64,000 nt of DNA from Anaerostipes hominis (ex Lee et al. 2021) (GTDB lineage: Bacteria > Bacillota > Clostridia > Lachnospirales > Lachnospiraceae): positions 1 to 64,000 of the forward strand of contig NZ_NQOG01000011.1 of the NCBI RefSeq assembly GCF_002270485.1, written 5' to 3'. The notes under the pieces are model-generated. The model was not told the DNA's origin. It did not search any database and saw only the letters and a program-made list of their open reading frames with translations. A program made the position numbers and the translations under genes. Shown piece after piece: positions 8,903 through 15,365 of this stretch (position 1 is its first letter; every line of letters starts with the position of its first letter).

Positions 8903-9286
8903 GTGCAGGCAATGCCAGGAATGATGAAGAATATGGGAGGGCAGTCAGGAGTAAATAAGATCAATGAACATATGATATCCACGTATGCAGGAGTGGGGTC
9001 AGGAATCATGACAGCAGCCGTGGTCCTTTGGATACGGTTTCAGCTCATATTGAAAAATCCGAAAAAGCTGAAAGAAATGCGGCTCAGCAATACCGACGAG
9101 AGAAATCAGGAGATTGGAAAGAAGGCATACAGATTTGCCTCCACCGGACTGATCATGGCACTTTATCTCATCTGTCTGATCGGAGGTCTGTGGTATCCGG
9201 TCTTGATCAGTGTCGTAGGAATACTTATGTGGATCTTCCTGCTCACTTATGTAATCTCTTATAAAGTGTTTGAAAGAAAAATGTAA
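8903..9286 (+). CDS. Small membrane protein next to XRE regulator (DUF2178-like)
   Basis: A hydrophobic protein of about 125 residues with three membrane segments: one near residues 28-50 and two close together near 83-120. Between them is a conserved-looking NTDERNQEIGKKAYR motif of the kind seen in DUF2178/SdpI-like partners of small XRE repressors. The start is uncertain. The strong GGAGGAGG site points to ATG 8887, which opens a different frame that stops at 8958. The hydrophobic frame itself begins only at GTG 8903 or ATG 8912 without its own site. Either a frameshift has detached the N-terminus or translation is coupled. Confidence 0.65.
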   Translation: MQAMPGMMKNMGGQSGVNKINEHMISTYAGVGSGIMTAAVVLWIRFQLILKNPKKLKEMRLSNTDERNQEIGKKAYRFASTGLIMALYLICLIGGLWYPVLISVVGILMWIFLLTYVISYKVFERKM

Positions 9287-9296
9287 AAAAAGAAAT

Positions 9297-9337
9297 ATCC
9301 GGGAACAGTTGATTTGCTGCCATCCCGGATGTTTTTT
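9297..9337 (+). terminator. Intrinsic terminator after the XRE/membrane protein pair
   Basis: ATCCGGGA pairs with TCCCGGAT and is followed by GTTTTTTATT. A dispersed structured repeat starts directly behind it. Confidence 0.85.
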
Positions 9338-9341
9338 ATTT

Positions 9342-9524
9342 CATTTCATAGGAAAGTTCTACGACCTTCCCTATGAAATAAAAACGCTCCGCGGGTTGTG
9401 CACAGATGCGTAAGGAAATTATTTGCCTGCGGCAAATTGCATCTGGCACGCAAAGTTGTCAAGCCCCTCAAAGAGTGAGTGAGGGGTTGGGGCGTTGAAG
9501 TGGGCTTGCCCACTTTGTTCTTTT
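9342..9524. repeat. Structured dispersed repeat A, copy 1
   Basis: This is about 183 bp of non-coding sequence, strongly similar along its whole length to 15075-15253. It opens with ATTTCATAGG...CCTATGAAAT, contains the hairpin ATTTGCC-TGC-GGCAAAT (9421-9437), and ends with AAGTGGGC-TT-GCCCACTT (9498-9515). Copy 2 keeps both hairpins with compensating base changes. It starts 4 bp after a terminator T-tract and ends at the stop codon of the convergent MATE gene. No transposase or target duplication is visible. Confidence 0.85.
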
Positions 9525-10885
9525 CATCCCTGCTGTGCAGCCGATTCTTTTTGTTCCCATTTCTTGCTTTTAAAATAGCAAAAACCGGCGATGGCAGGCA
9601 GCAGGGATGACAGAGCCTGCCCCAGATAGATTCCGGGGAATCCCAGTTTAAGAGGAAATGCAAACAGCCAGCTCAGGGGCAGGCGTACGATGACGGCATC
9701 TAAAACTGCATTTACCATGGCAATATGGGAAGAACCTATACCGATTGCGAAGGAATCAAACGTATACATAACTGCATAGACCAGACTGTTTGCACCACAG
9801 CATATTCGGAGGTACAAAATCCCGCTTTTCAGGACCTCCGGACTCGAGGGGTCAAACAGCATAATGATGGGCTCAGCAAAGATCTGGACGATCAGAACAG
9901 AGAACAGCGTCACCATGACATTGAGACGGAGACCGGTCAGGGTTGTTTTTTTCACGCGCCGGATATCATTTGCACCTATATTTTGACCGGCCATGGCTGT
10001 GACTGCCTGCCCCACAGCCCAGCACGGCATGCCTGCAAAAGTATTGATTTTCAGCCCGACACCGGATGCCGCTGCGGCGGCTGTACCGAAATTGTTGAGC
10101 ATACCTGTAATCAATAGATAAGAAATATTGACGATGATCATCTGGCCGGCCGCCGGCAGACCAATTTTCATAATGACTGCCAGCTTATCGGCTTTGACCG
10201 CAAAGTTTCTGATTTTAAAATCAAAGACAAAGTTCCTGCGTTTCAGATGAATGACTGCGGTTACAAGTGAAATACCCTGGGAAAAAACTGTCGCGTAAGC
10301 CGCTCCTCTCGTTCCGATTCCCAGATAAGAGACTAAAAGCAGATCCAGTATGATATTAACGGCAGCAGCCACCGCGACAAAGTAAAGCGGACTCTTTGAA
10401 TCTCCGAGCCCCTTCATAACCGAGCAAACGGAATGATACCCAAATACAAAAACAGTTCCCCAGCAGATGATTTCCATGTATGCACAGGCATCCTGCATTG
10501 CATCGGCAGGAATTTTTAATAAAATAAAAAGCGGTCTGCAGAATAGAAGTCCAAGTATGGTTATAAAAAGCGAAGCGATAAAGGTAACTGAAAAAAGCGT
10601 TCCGGTTGTTTCCGCCTGGCCTTTTATGTCGCCGGCTCCTTTAAATTGGGCGATCAGTACAGTCCCGCCCATGGTGATTCCCAGGCAGAAAGAATTAATA
10701 ATAAAACAGAGCATGGAGGCGTTGCTTACAGCGGCAAGCCCGGCTTTTCCGACGGTCCTTCCGACCACCAGCATATCTGCGATGCTGTAAAATGATTGCA
10801 GCAGATTAGCTGACAGGAGAGGGAGTGCGAACAGGACCAGATTTTTTGTAATGTTTCCTTTGGTCAGGTTTTGTTTTTCTTTCAT
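9524..10885 (-). CDS. MATE-family efflux transporter
   Basis: A 453-residue multidrug/toxin extrusion protein with about 12 membrane segments in two similar halves. Typical N-terminal features are NLLQSFYSIADMLVVGRTVG and GLAAVSNAS. The start at ATG 10885 has AGGA 7 nt upstream; longer in-frame starts run through two terminators and are excluded. Its leader (10901-11174) holds a peptide and two tandem terminators, so expression is probably controlled by premature termination, perhaps in response to a ribosome-acting drug. It is a second, unlinked MATE gene relative to 16566-17906. Confidence 0.93.
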   Translation of the reverse strand: MKEKQNLTKGNITKNLVLFALPLLSANLLQSFYSIADMLVVGRTVGKAGLAAVSNASMLCFIINSFCLGITMGGTVLIAQFKGAGDIKGQAETTGTLFSVTFIASLFITILGLLFCRPLFILLKIPADAMQDACAYMEIICWGTVFVFGYHSVCSVMKGLGDSKSPLYFVAVAAAVNIILDLLLVSYLGIGTRGAAYATVFSQGISLVTAVIHLKRRNFVFDFKIRNFAVKADKLAVIMKIGLPAAGQMIIVNISYLLITGMLNNFGTAAAAASGVGLKINTFAGMPCWAVGQAVTAMAGQNIGANDIRRVKKTTLTGLRLNVMVTLFSVLIVQIFAEPIIMLFDPSSPEVLKSGILYLRICCGANSLVYAVMYTFDSFAIGIGSSHIAMVNAVLDAVIVRLPLSWLFAFPLKLGFPGIYLGQALSSLLPAIAGFCYFKSKKWEQKESAAQQG

Positions 10886-10900
10886 TTTCATGTTCCTTTC

Positions 10901-10939
10901 AAAAAAGCAGAGGGCATCATTAAAAGGGTGTGCCCTCTG
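10901..10939 (-). terminator. Leader terminator T2 before the MATE gene
   Basis: On the minus strand CAGAGGGCA (10939-10931) pairs with TGCCCTCTG (10916-10908) across a 14-nt loop and is followed by CTTTTTTG. It ends just before the MATE ribosome binding site. Its loop contains CACCCTTT, complementary over 8 nt to the leader peptide's Shine-Dalgarno region (11155-11162). Confidence 0.8.
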
Positions 10940-10949
10940 TTCATATAAA

Positions 10950-10991
10950 TAAAAAATACAAAAGGCAGCAGACAAAACATTGTCCGCTGCC
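10950..10991 (-). terminator. Leader terminator T1 before the MATE gene
   Basis: On the minus strand GGCAGCGGACA (10991-10981) pairs with TGTCTGCTGCC (10974-10964), an 11-bp stem with one G-U and a 6-nt loop. It is followed by TTTTGTATTTTTT. Its apex, ACAATGTTTTG (10983-10973), is perfectly complementary to 11096-11086 in the leader, so an alternative antiterminator pairing is possible. Confidence 0.85.
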
Positions 10992-11067
10992 CAGGTATGA
11001 TTTATTTCCAGCTGTGAAAAACATACAAACAAAACCTGATGTCTCCATCAGTGTTTGGCATACTTCT

Positions 11068-11148
11068 TCATAATCTTGGCTCCGTACAATGTTTTGAATC
11101 ATCAAATTGTATGGAGCTTTCATCAATACATAATTTTCCGAATATCAT
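11068..11148 (-). CDS. Leader peptide of the MATE gene (26 aa)
   Basis: A 26-codon reading frame starts at ATG 11148 with a strong AAAGGGTGA site 6 nt upstream and begins MIFGKLCIDESSIQ. It sits between a consensus promoter and two terminators. Codons 11-24 contain a near-perfect inverted repeat (GCTCCATACAAT with ATTGTACGGAGC), so ribosome position on this frame would decide whether that hairpin forms. Size, strong start site and location fit a regulatory uORF rather than a functional protein; the sequence is not enriched for one amino acid. Confidence 0.6.
   Translation of the reverse strand: MIFGKLCIDESSIQFDDSKHCTEPRL
11079..11117 (-). promoter_or_regulatory. Leader hairpin P1 with alternative antiterminator arm
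   Basis: On the leader RNA GCUCCAUACAAU (11117-11106) pairs with AUUGUACGGAGC (11090-11079), 11 of 12 pairs, inside the leader peptide frame. The 3' arm plus adjoining bases, CAAAACAUUGU (11096-11086), can pair instead with ACAAUGUUUUG at the apex of terminator T1. P1 and the antiterminator are therefore mutually exclusive. Confidence 0.65.
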
Positions 11149-11180
11149 TGTACTCACCCTTTCTTTTCGTTGATAAGATA

Positions 11181-11209
11181 ACTATAAAGGTCTCAGCTTC
11201 CTATGTCAA
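11181..11209 (-). promoter_or_regulatory. Promoter of the MATE leader transcript
   Basis: On the minus strand TTGACA (11209-11204), a 17-nt spacer and TATAGT (11186-11181) form a near-consensus promoter. Transcription would begin near 11174, giving a leader of about 290 nt before the MATE start codon. Confidence 0.8.
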
Positions 11210-11226
11210 GCACTTCATAAATATGT

Positions 11227-12924
11227 CTAAAGCTTTCTGCAGCGGTTGAACGCCGCATGGATCTCCTGCCGTCTCGGCATTGCCAGATTAGATCTCACAT
11301 ATCCGCTGTCCAGTATCGCCGCAAGCCCTTTGGCGTCGATGAGCGCTAAAAGTTCCTCTGCGATTTGGCGCAGGTCTTTTCTGCCGTCGATCAGATGCAG
11401 CTGGGCATAAAGCAGAGCATAGGCGAGAGCTGTTGTCTGCTCAGAGTCACAGATCTGTTCTGCATACCGCAGGTCCACAGTCTCTTTGTTGATCTGGAAT
11501 GCGTCTTTTCCGAGGGTTTTTAATTTGTTCCGGCTGTTTTTCAGGGACGGACGGCTGGGGTTTACAACACGGTGAAAAGAAGGGCTGTCCGGCTTTTCTT
11601 TCGGAATTGTTACCGGCGGAAAGGCTTTGGACTCCTCTTTTGCAAAGTCTGTGATCTCCCTCGGCACATAGCGGTCCATCTGTAAAATGTGGTCGGCAAC
11701 CTGGAAATAAGCCCCGGAGCTTCCTGCCACAATGACGGAAGAAATACCGTGGTCTTCATACAGTCCCCGGACCCGTTCAATAAACGGAGTAATAGGCTCA
11801 TGATCCCTGTGGACCACTCTCTGCATCAGTTCGTCACGAATCATAAAGTTGGTGGCGCTGGTGTCTTCATCGATGAGGAAAAGAGAAGTTCCGGCCTCCA
11901 TACTCTCGATCACATTGGCCGCCTGGGAGGTGCTGCCGCTGGCGTCTTCAGTGGAGAAAGAAACCGTATCTTTTCCGTTTGGAAGATTATTGATAAACAG
12001 GGAAATATCTGTGTTTTTTATGCTGCGCCCGTCCTCTGCGCGGAGTTTTACCGCCGTGTCATCGGTGATGACATATTCACGGCCGTCATTTCTTATATGG
12101 TTGTAAACACCTAATTCCAATGCTTTCAGCAGTGTTGATTTTCCATGATAGCCCCCGCCTACGATCAAGGTAATGCCTTTTGGTATTCCCATGCCGGAGA
12201 GGGGACCGTGATGAGGAAGATTTAATGTGACTTTCAGGGAGTCCGGCGAATGGAAAGCCACAGCCTGCCTCATCGGACGCGGAGATACCCCGCTCTCCCT
12301 TGGGAGGACAGAACCATCTGCTACAAAAGCACAGAGATTCAGCTTCGGAAGCTGGTCACGAATATATTTTTGATCTTCAGCAAGACTGATCACATCTTCG
12401 ACGGCGCCTACGTTAAGCTTCTTATAATAGAAGGAAGACAATACACAGTCGGGAAGAAAGTCAAACAGGATTTTGATCAGTTCAAATGCGGCGATGGTCC
12501 GGCCCCTGGCAGGAAATCCGATCTCAAAATGGACAGAGATATCACCGGACTCGGGATGGATGGACAGGGCGGTCCGCTCTAAAATCTCCTGCCCGCATCT
12601 ACTGACAGAAATCAGGCCGCTCTTGCCTGAACCCTTTGCCTTAAAATTATAGGATTCCAGTTTCTTTCCGAAAACGCGGGTCAGATAGTCCTGAAGTGCG
12701 GTCCGCTTATGGGGCTGGTCAAACAGTTCTAAAGGGAATCCGGCTTTTATGCCGGGGATGCTGAGGCTTACTTTGGAGGGAGAGGCAAAGGGATCTCCCT
12801 GTACATGGTCAATATGCAGGGTATAGCCGCCGAACCGGTAACTCCCCCTGGTGTCTTTATAGGCAGGATAGCCTTTATGGTCGATACGCTCTAACAGCGA
12901 TCTTAAATCATCTGAAGTCTTCAT
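11227..12924 (-). CDS. ABC-class P-loop ATPase, predicted (COG3044 type)
   Basis: A soluble protein of 565 residues that resembles the 'predicted ATPase of the ABC class' family. The Walker A variant is GGGYHGKSTLLKALE near residue 255. LFLIDEDTSATNFMIRD near residue 350 is the Walker B region, and VIAGSSGAYFQVADHILQMD follows, typical of the family. There is no membrane domain, and no cognate permease nearby. ATG 12924 is chosen because AAAGGTGA lies 8 nt upstream. The family's function is unknown. The gene ends 17 bp before the promoter of the MATE leader on the same strand. Confidence 0.88.
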   Translation of the reverse strand: MKTSDDLRSLLERIDHKGYPAYKDTRGSYRFGGYTLHIDHVQGDPFASPSKVSLSIPGIKAGFPLELFDQPHKRTALQDYLTRVFGKKLESYNFKAKGSGKSGLISVSRCGQEILERTALSIHPESGDISVHFEIGFPARGRTIAAFELIKILFDFLPDCVLSSFYYKKLNVGAVEDVISLAEDQKYIRDQLPKLNLCAFVADGSVLPRESGVSPRPMRQAVAFHSPDSLKVTLNLPHHGPLSGMGIPKGITLIVGGGYHGKSTLLKALELGVYNHIRNDGREYVITDDTAVKLRAEDGRSIKNTDISLFINNLPNGKDTVSFSTEDASGSTSQAANVIESMEAGTSLFLIDEDTSATNFMIRDELMQRVVHRDHEPITPFIERVRGLYEDHGISSVIVAGSSGAYFQVADHILQMDRYVPREITDFAKEESKAFPPVTIPKEKPDSPSFHRVVNPSRPSLKNSRNKLKTLGKDAFQINKETVDLRYAEQICDSEQTTALAYALLYAQLHLIDGRKDLRQIAEELLALIDAKGLAAILDSGYVRSNLAMPRRQEIHAAFNRCRKL

Positions 12925-12955
12925 ATGTTCTATCACCTTTCAAAATATGAGTTTT

Positions 12956-13005
12956 TTACCACTATTTCCGTCACGCTTTGAAATGCGTTCCTCCAATAGC
13001 GTTAA
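12956..13005. repeat. Palindromic 50-bp repeat B, copy 1
   Basis: A 50-bp element bounded by TTACCACTATT and AATAGCGTTAA, nearly identical to 46527-46576, where the right arm is AATAGTGGTAA (exact complement of this left arm). The central segment contains ACGC...GCGT. Similarity extends a few bases outward (GAGTTTTTT on the left, AAA.ACT..CGTT on the right). It lies in a 318-bp intergenic stretch (12925-13242); the rest of that gap, 13006-13242, holds only a weak TATAAT at 13216-13221 and no recognisable gene. Confidence 0.8.
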
Positions 13006-13242
13006 AATACTTTCGTTGGATAAAGATACTTGTCTGATGGATACCTATCCAGTTGATATTACGTCCATTTTCTGCATGATTGGAGTGAGGCATTCTAAGA
13101 GCCGAACGGGAAATCATGTGGAAAATGTCATCATAAGTATCCCACGATTAATTCGGTCAGTCAATCTGGTCCGAGTATTTTTTTTCTTTCAATGGCAAAC
13201 ACTGCGGGCAGTTGATATAATAGATGAAAGGAGGATTAGCCG

Positions 13243-14073
13243 ATGGAAATTGAAAGAGTCTGGGCAGTTTATTTCAGCGCTACAGATACAACGAAGAAAA
13301 TTGTGACGGTTTTAGCCGGGGAGGCGGCCCGAACACTGCGTGCAGAGTACTGTGAATATGACTTTACGCTGCCTGCTTCAAGAAAGGATCTTCTTGTTTT
13401 TGGACCCCGGGATCTTGTGATCTTCGGGACGCCGGTATATGCGGGGAGAGTGCCAAATGTTCTGCTTGACTTTCTGAAAGAGTATATCAAGGGAAATCAT
13501 GCCTGTGCGGTGCCGGTCACGGTTTACGGCAACAGAAACTATGACGATGCCCTGATCGAGCTTCGGGATCTTTTAGAGCAGAACAGGTTTCATACTGTGG
13601 CAGCAGCAGCTTTCGTGGGCGAACACTCTTTTTCGGATACCTTGGGCAGAGGGCGGCCGGATAACAGGGATGTGAGCCTTATAAGGGAGTTTGCATTCGG
13701 GCTCTGCGAACGTTTGAAGAGGACTGAAAAAGAAGATTACAGCCGTCCGGTATACGTAAAAGGGATCCGGAAGCCATACAGAGGCTATTACCGGCCCAGA
13801 GACAGAAAAGGAAAATTCATTGATATCAGAAAAGTAAAGCCCTTAACCTCCGGGGACTGTGACGGCTGCGGAATCTGTGCAAAAGTCTGCCCCATGGGTT
13901 CTATAAGGCGTGAAGATGTTGGGACAGTGGACGGGATCTGCATTAAATGCGGGGCCTGTATCAAGAAATGCCCGAGACATGCAAAATATTATGAGGATGA
14001 AGGGTATCTGTACCATAAGACAGAATTGGAAGAACAGTATACAAAGAGGGCTGAGCCTGAGATTTTTTTCTGA
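13243..14073 (+). CDS. EFR1-family flavodoxin-ferredoxin fusion protein
   Basis: A 276-residue cytoplasmic redox protein. A flavodoxin-like domain fills about residues 1-175: VYFSATDTTKKIV is the phosphate loop and FGTPVYAGRVPN the next flavin contact. A 2[4Fe-4S] ferredoxin domain follows with CDGCGICAKVCP and CIKCGACIKKCP near residues 205-250. This order is the EFR1 family, common in gut Clostridia; its electron partners are unknown. AAAGGAGG precedes the ATG. It is followed by decayed genes, so it stands alone. Confidence 0.93.
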   Translation: MEIERVWAVYFSATDTTKKIVTVLAGEAARTLRAEYCEYDFTLPASRKDLLVFGPRDLVIFGTPVYAGRVPNVLLDFLKEYIKGNHACAVPVTVYGNRNYDDALIELRDLLEQNRFHTVAAAAFVGEHSFSDTLGRGRPDNRDVSLIREFAFGLCERLKRTEKEDYSRPVYVKGIRKPYRGYYRPRDRKGKFIDIRKVKPLTSGDCDGCGICAKVCPMGSIRREDVGTVDGICIKCGACIKKCPRHAKYYEDEGYLYHKTELEEQYTKRAEPEIFF

Positions 14074-14093
14074 ATACATAGTGGGAGGAACGG

Positions 14094-14403
14094 ATGATTA
14101 AAAATGTGATATTTGATATAAGAAATGTTCTTGCAGATTTTGGGTAGGAGAGATTATTTTTGAGGCTGGGTTTTGAAGGAGAAGCATTTTATTCGCTGGC
14201 GCCGGAATATAAAGAGCAGATTGACCTGCTCTATGAGCGCATTCACAAGATGACCGAAGAATATTCTTATGCATCCGGAAGAGCCTGTCTTTATCGGTGA
14301 TATGGAGGAAAATATTACCGCGGCAAAACTATATGGATACGAAGGAATCGTATTTAAAAGCAGGAAACAAACAGAGAAAAAGCTTGCAGAGCTCAGCATC
14401 TGA
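14094..14403 (+). pseudogene. HAD-superfamily hydrolase remnant
   Basis: A good ribosome binding site (GGGAGG) and ATG 14094 open with MIKNVIFDIRNVLADFG, a HAD motif I (normally DIGNVL) now stopped by TAG at 14145 where a Trp codon is expected. The frame continues with ERLFLRLGFEGEAFY to a TGA. Another frame then supplies the HAD C-terminal end HPEEPVFIGDMEENITAAK...GIVFK (14272-14403). The middle ~100 residues are missing. It is dead by a nonsense codon, a frameshift and an internal deletion. Confidence 0.8.
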
Positions 14404-14407
14404 AAAT

Positions 14408-14880
14408 AAAGATTGTGCTTTTTATAGTTCGTTTATTAAAAAATATCAGGATATTCTCAGAGAATATGAAATTTCTCCGGAGCTGGTCCCGCTGGAGATT
14501 ACGGAAAGCGTCATGTCAGAGGCTGAGGTGCTGCTGAGAAATATTATAGATGAACTTCACAGCATCGGTTTTTCTGTGCTTATGGATGACTTTGGAACGG
14601 GCTACTTTTCCATGACGATGCTTGGCACCATGCCGATCGATGTGCTGAAGCTTGATAAAAGTTTGTGGACGATATCGGGGAGAGCAAAGGAGAGAAGATC
14701 GTAAGGAGCATTATTGATCTGTCGAGAGGTCTGGGTATCCGTCTCACGGCGGAGGAGGTCGAGACAGAGGAGCAGTACAAATTTTTGAGGAAACTGAAAT
14801 GTGATGAAATCCAGGGATATTATTTTGTAAAGCCAATGTCGGGCGCTGTTTTTCAAGCTTTATTGAAGACTGACAAATAA
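14408..14880 (+). pseudogene. EAL-domain (c-di-GMP phosphodiesterase) remnant
   Basis: This is the second half of an EAL domain: ELVPLEITESVMSEAE, LMDDFGTGYFSMTMLGTMP and IDVLKLDKS. The frame then shifts to continue VDDIGESKGEKIVRSIIDLS, LTAEEVETEEQYKFLRKL and CDEIQGYYFVKPMS, ending at 14880. One missing T near 14662 (GTTTGTGG where GTTTTGTGG would keep frame) explains the shift. The N-terminal half, including the EAL signature, is absent and the fragment abuts the HAD remnant. It cannot encode an active phosphodiesterase. Confidence 0.85.
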
Positions 14881-14927
14881 AGTACAGAAAAATATACAAT
14901 AATTTTAAAAAAAAATGAAATTTCCTC

Positions 14928-14956
14928 TTCCATTTTGGGGCCAGACGTAATATAAT
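14928..14956 (+). promoter_or_regulatory. Likely promoter of tRNA-Pro
   Basis: TATAAT at 14951-14956 lies 8 bp before the tRNA. TTCCAT at 14928-14933 is a weak -35 at 17 nt spacing. Confidence 0.5.
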
Positions 14957-14964
14957 AGCAAAAG

Positions 14965-15038
14965 CGGGGCATGGCTCAGCTTGGTAGAGCGCGTGGTTCG
15001 GGACTACGAGGTCGCAGGTTCAAATCCTGTTGCCCCGA
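14965..15038 (+). tRNA. tRNA-Pro (anticodon CGG)
   Basis: A complete 74-nt cloverleaf. The acceptor stem CGGGGCA pairs with TGCCCCG plus discriminator A. The D arm is GGCTCAGCTTGGTAGAGC. The anticodon stem CGTGG/CTACG encloses loop TTCGGGA with anticodon CGG, and the T arm is GCAGG-TTCAAAT-CCTGT. The 3' CCA is not encoded. It has its own -10 box and terminator. Confidence 0.96.
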
Positions 15039-15048
15039 CTGCTGAAAG

Positions 15049-15074
15049 CATCAGACGAAAGTCTGGTGTTTTTT
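15049..15074 (+). terminator. Terminator of tRNA-Pro
   Basis: CATCAGAC-GAAA-GTCTGGTG followed by TTTTTT: a stable stem with a GAAA tetraloop. Confidence 0.9.
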
Positions 15075-15253
15075 CATTTCATAGGAAAGTTCTACGACCT
15101 TCCCTATGAAATAAAAACGCTCTGCGAGCTGTACACAGATGCATAAGGAAATTATTTGACTGCGTCAAATCGTATCTGGCACGCAAAGTTATCAAGCCCC
15201 TCAAAGAATGAGAGGTTGGGGAGATGAGGTGGTCTTGACCACTTTGTCCTTTT
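15075..15253. repeat. Structured dispersed repeat A, copy 2
   Basis: About 179 bp collinear with 9342-9524. The first hairpin is unchanged. The second reads ATTTGAC-TGC-GTCAAAT (15154-15170) against ATTTGCC-TGC-GGCAAAT in copy 1. The last reads GTGGTC-TT-GACCAC (within 15227-15244) against GTGGGC-TT-GCCCAC. Both differences are paired substitutions that keep the stem. It starts at the T-tract of the tRNA-Pro terminator and has no coding potential of its own. Confidence 0.85.
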
Positions 15254-15270
15254 GAAAATCCTGTTGCCCC

Positions 15271-15299
15271 TTGTTATCTTTTTTTTCACGTCGTATAAT
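15271..15299 (+). promoter_or_regulatory. Promoter of the symporter-MATE operon
   Basis: TTGTTA (15271-15276), 17-nt spacer, TATAAT (15294-15299), about 67 bp before the symporter start codon. Confidence 0.7.
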
Positions 15300-15365
15300 A
15301 GTATTTTGTGGGGCAGACTGTTTTCTGCCGTTCAGAACAGAGAAAAATAGGGAGAATTATTTTAT

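Noticed and set aside
9346-9663. 105-codon minus-strand frame through repeat A
   Set aside because: It is the complement of a non-coding structured repeat running into the MATE gene; copy 2 of the repeat does not keep the frame.
10941-11126. 61-codon minus-strand frame in the MATE leader
   Set aside because: It runs through the leader hairpins with no ribosome binding site; the shorter frame at 11068-11148 has the strong site and is the better uORF.
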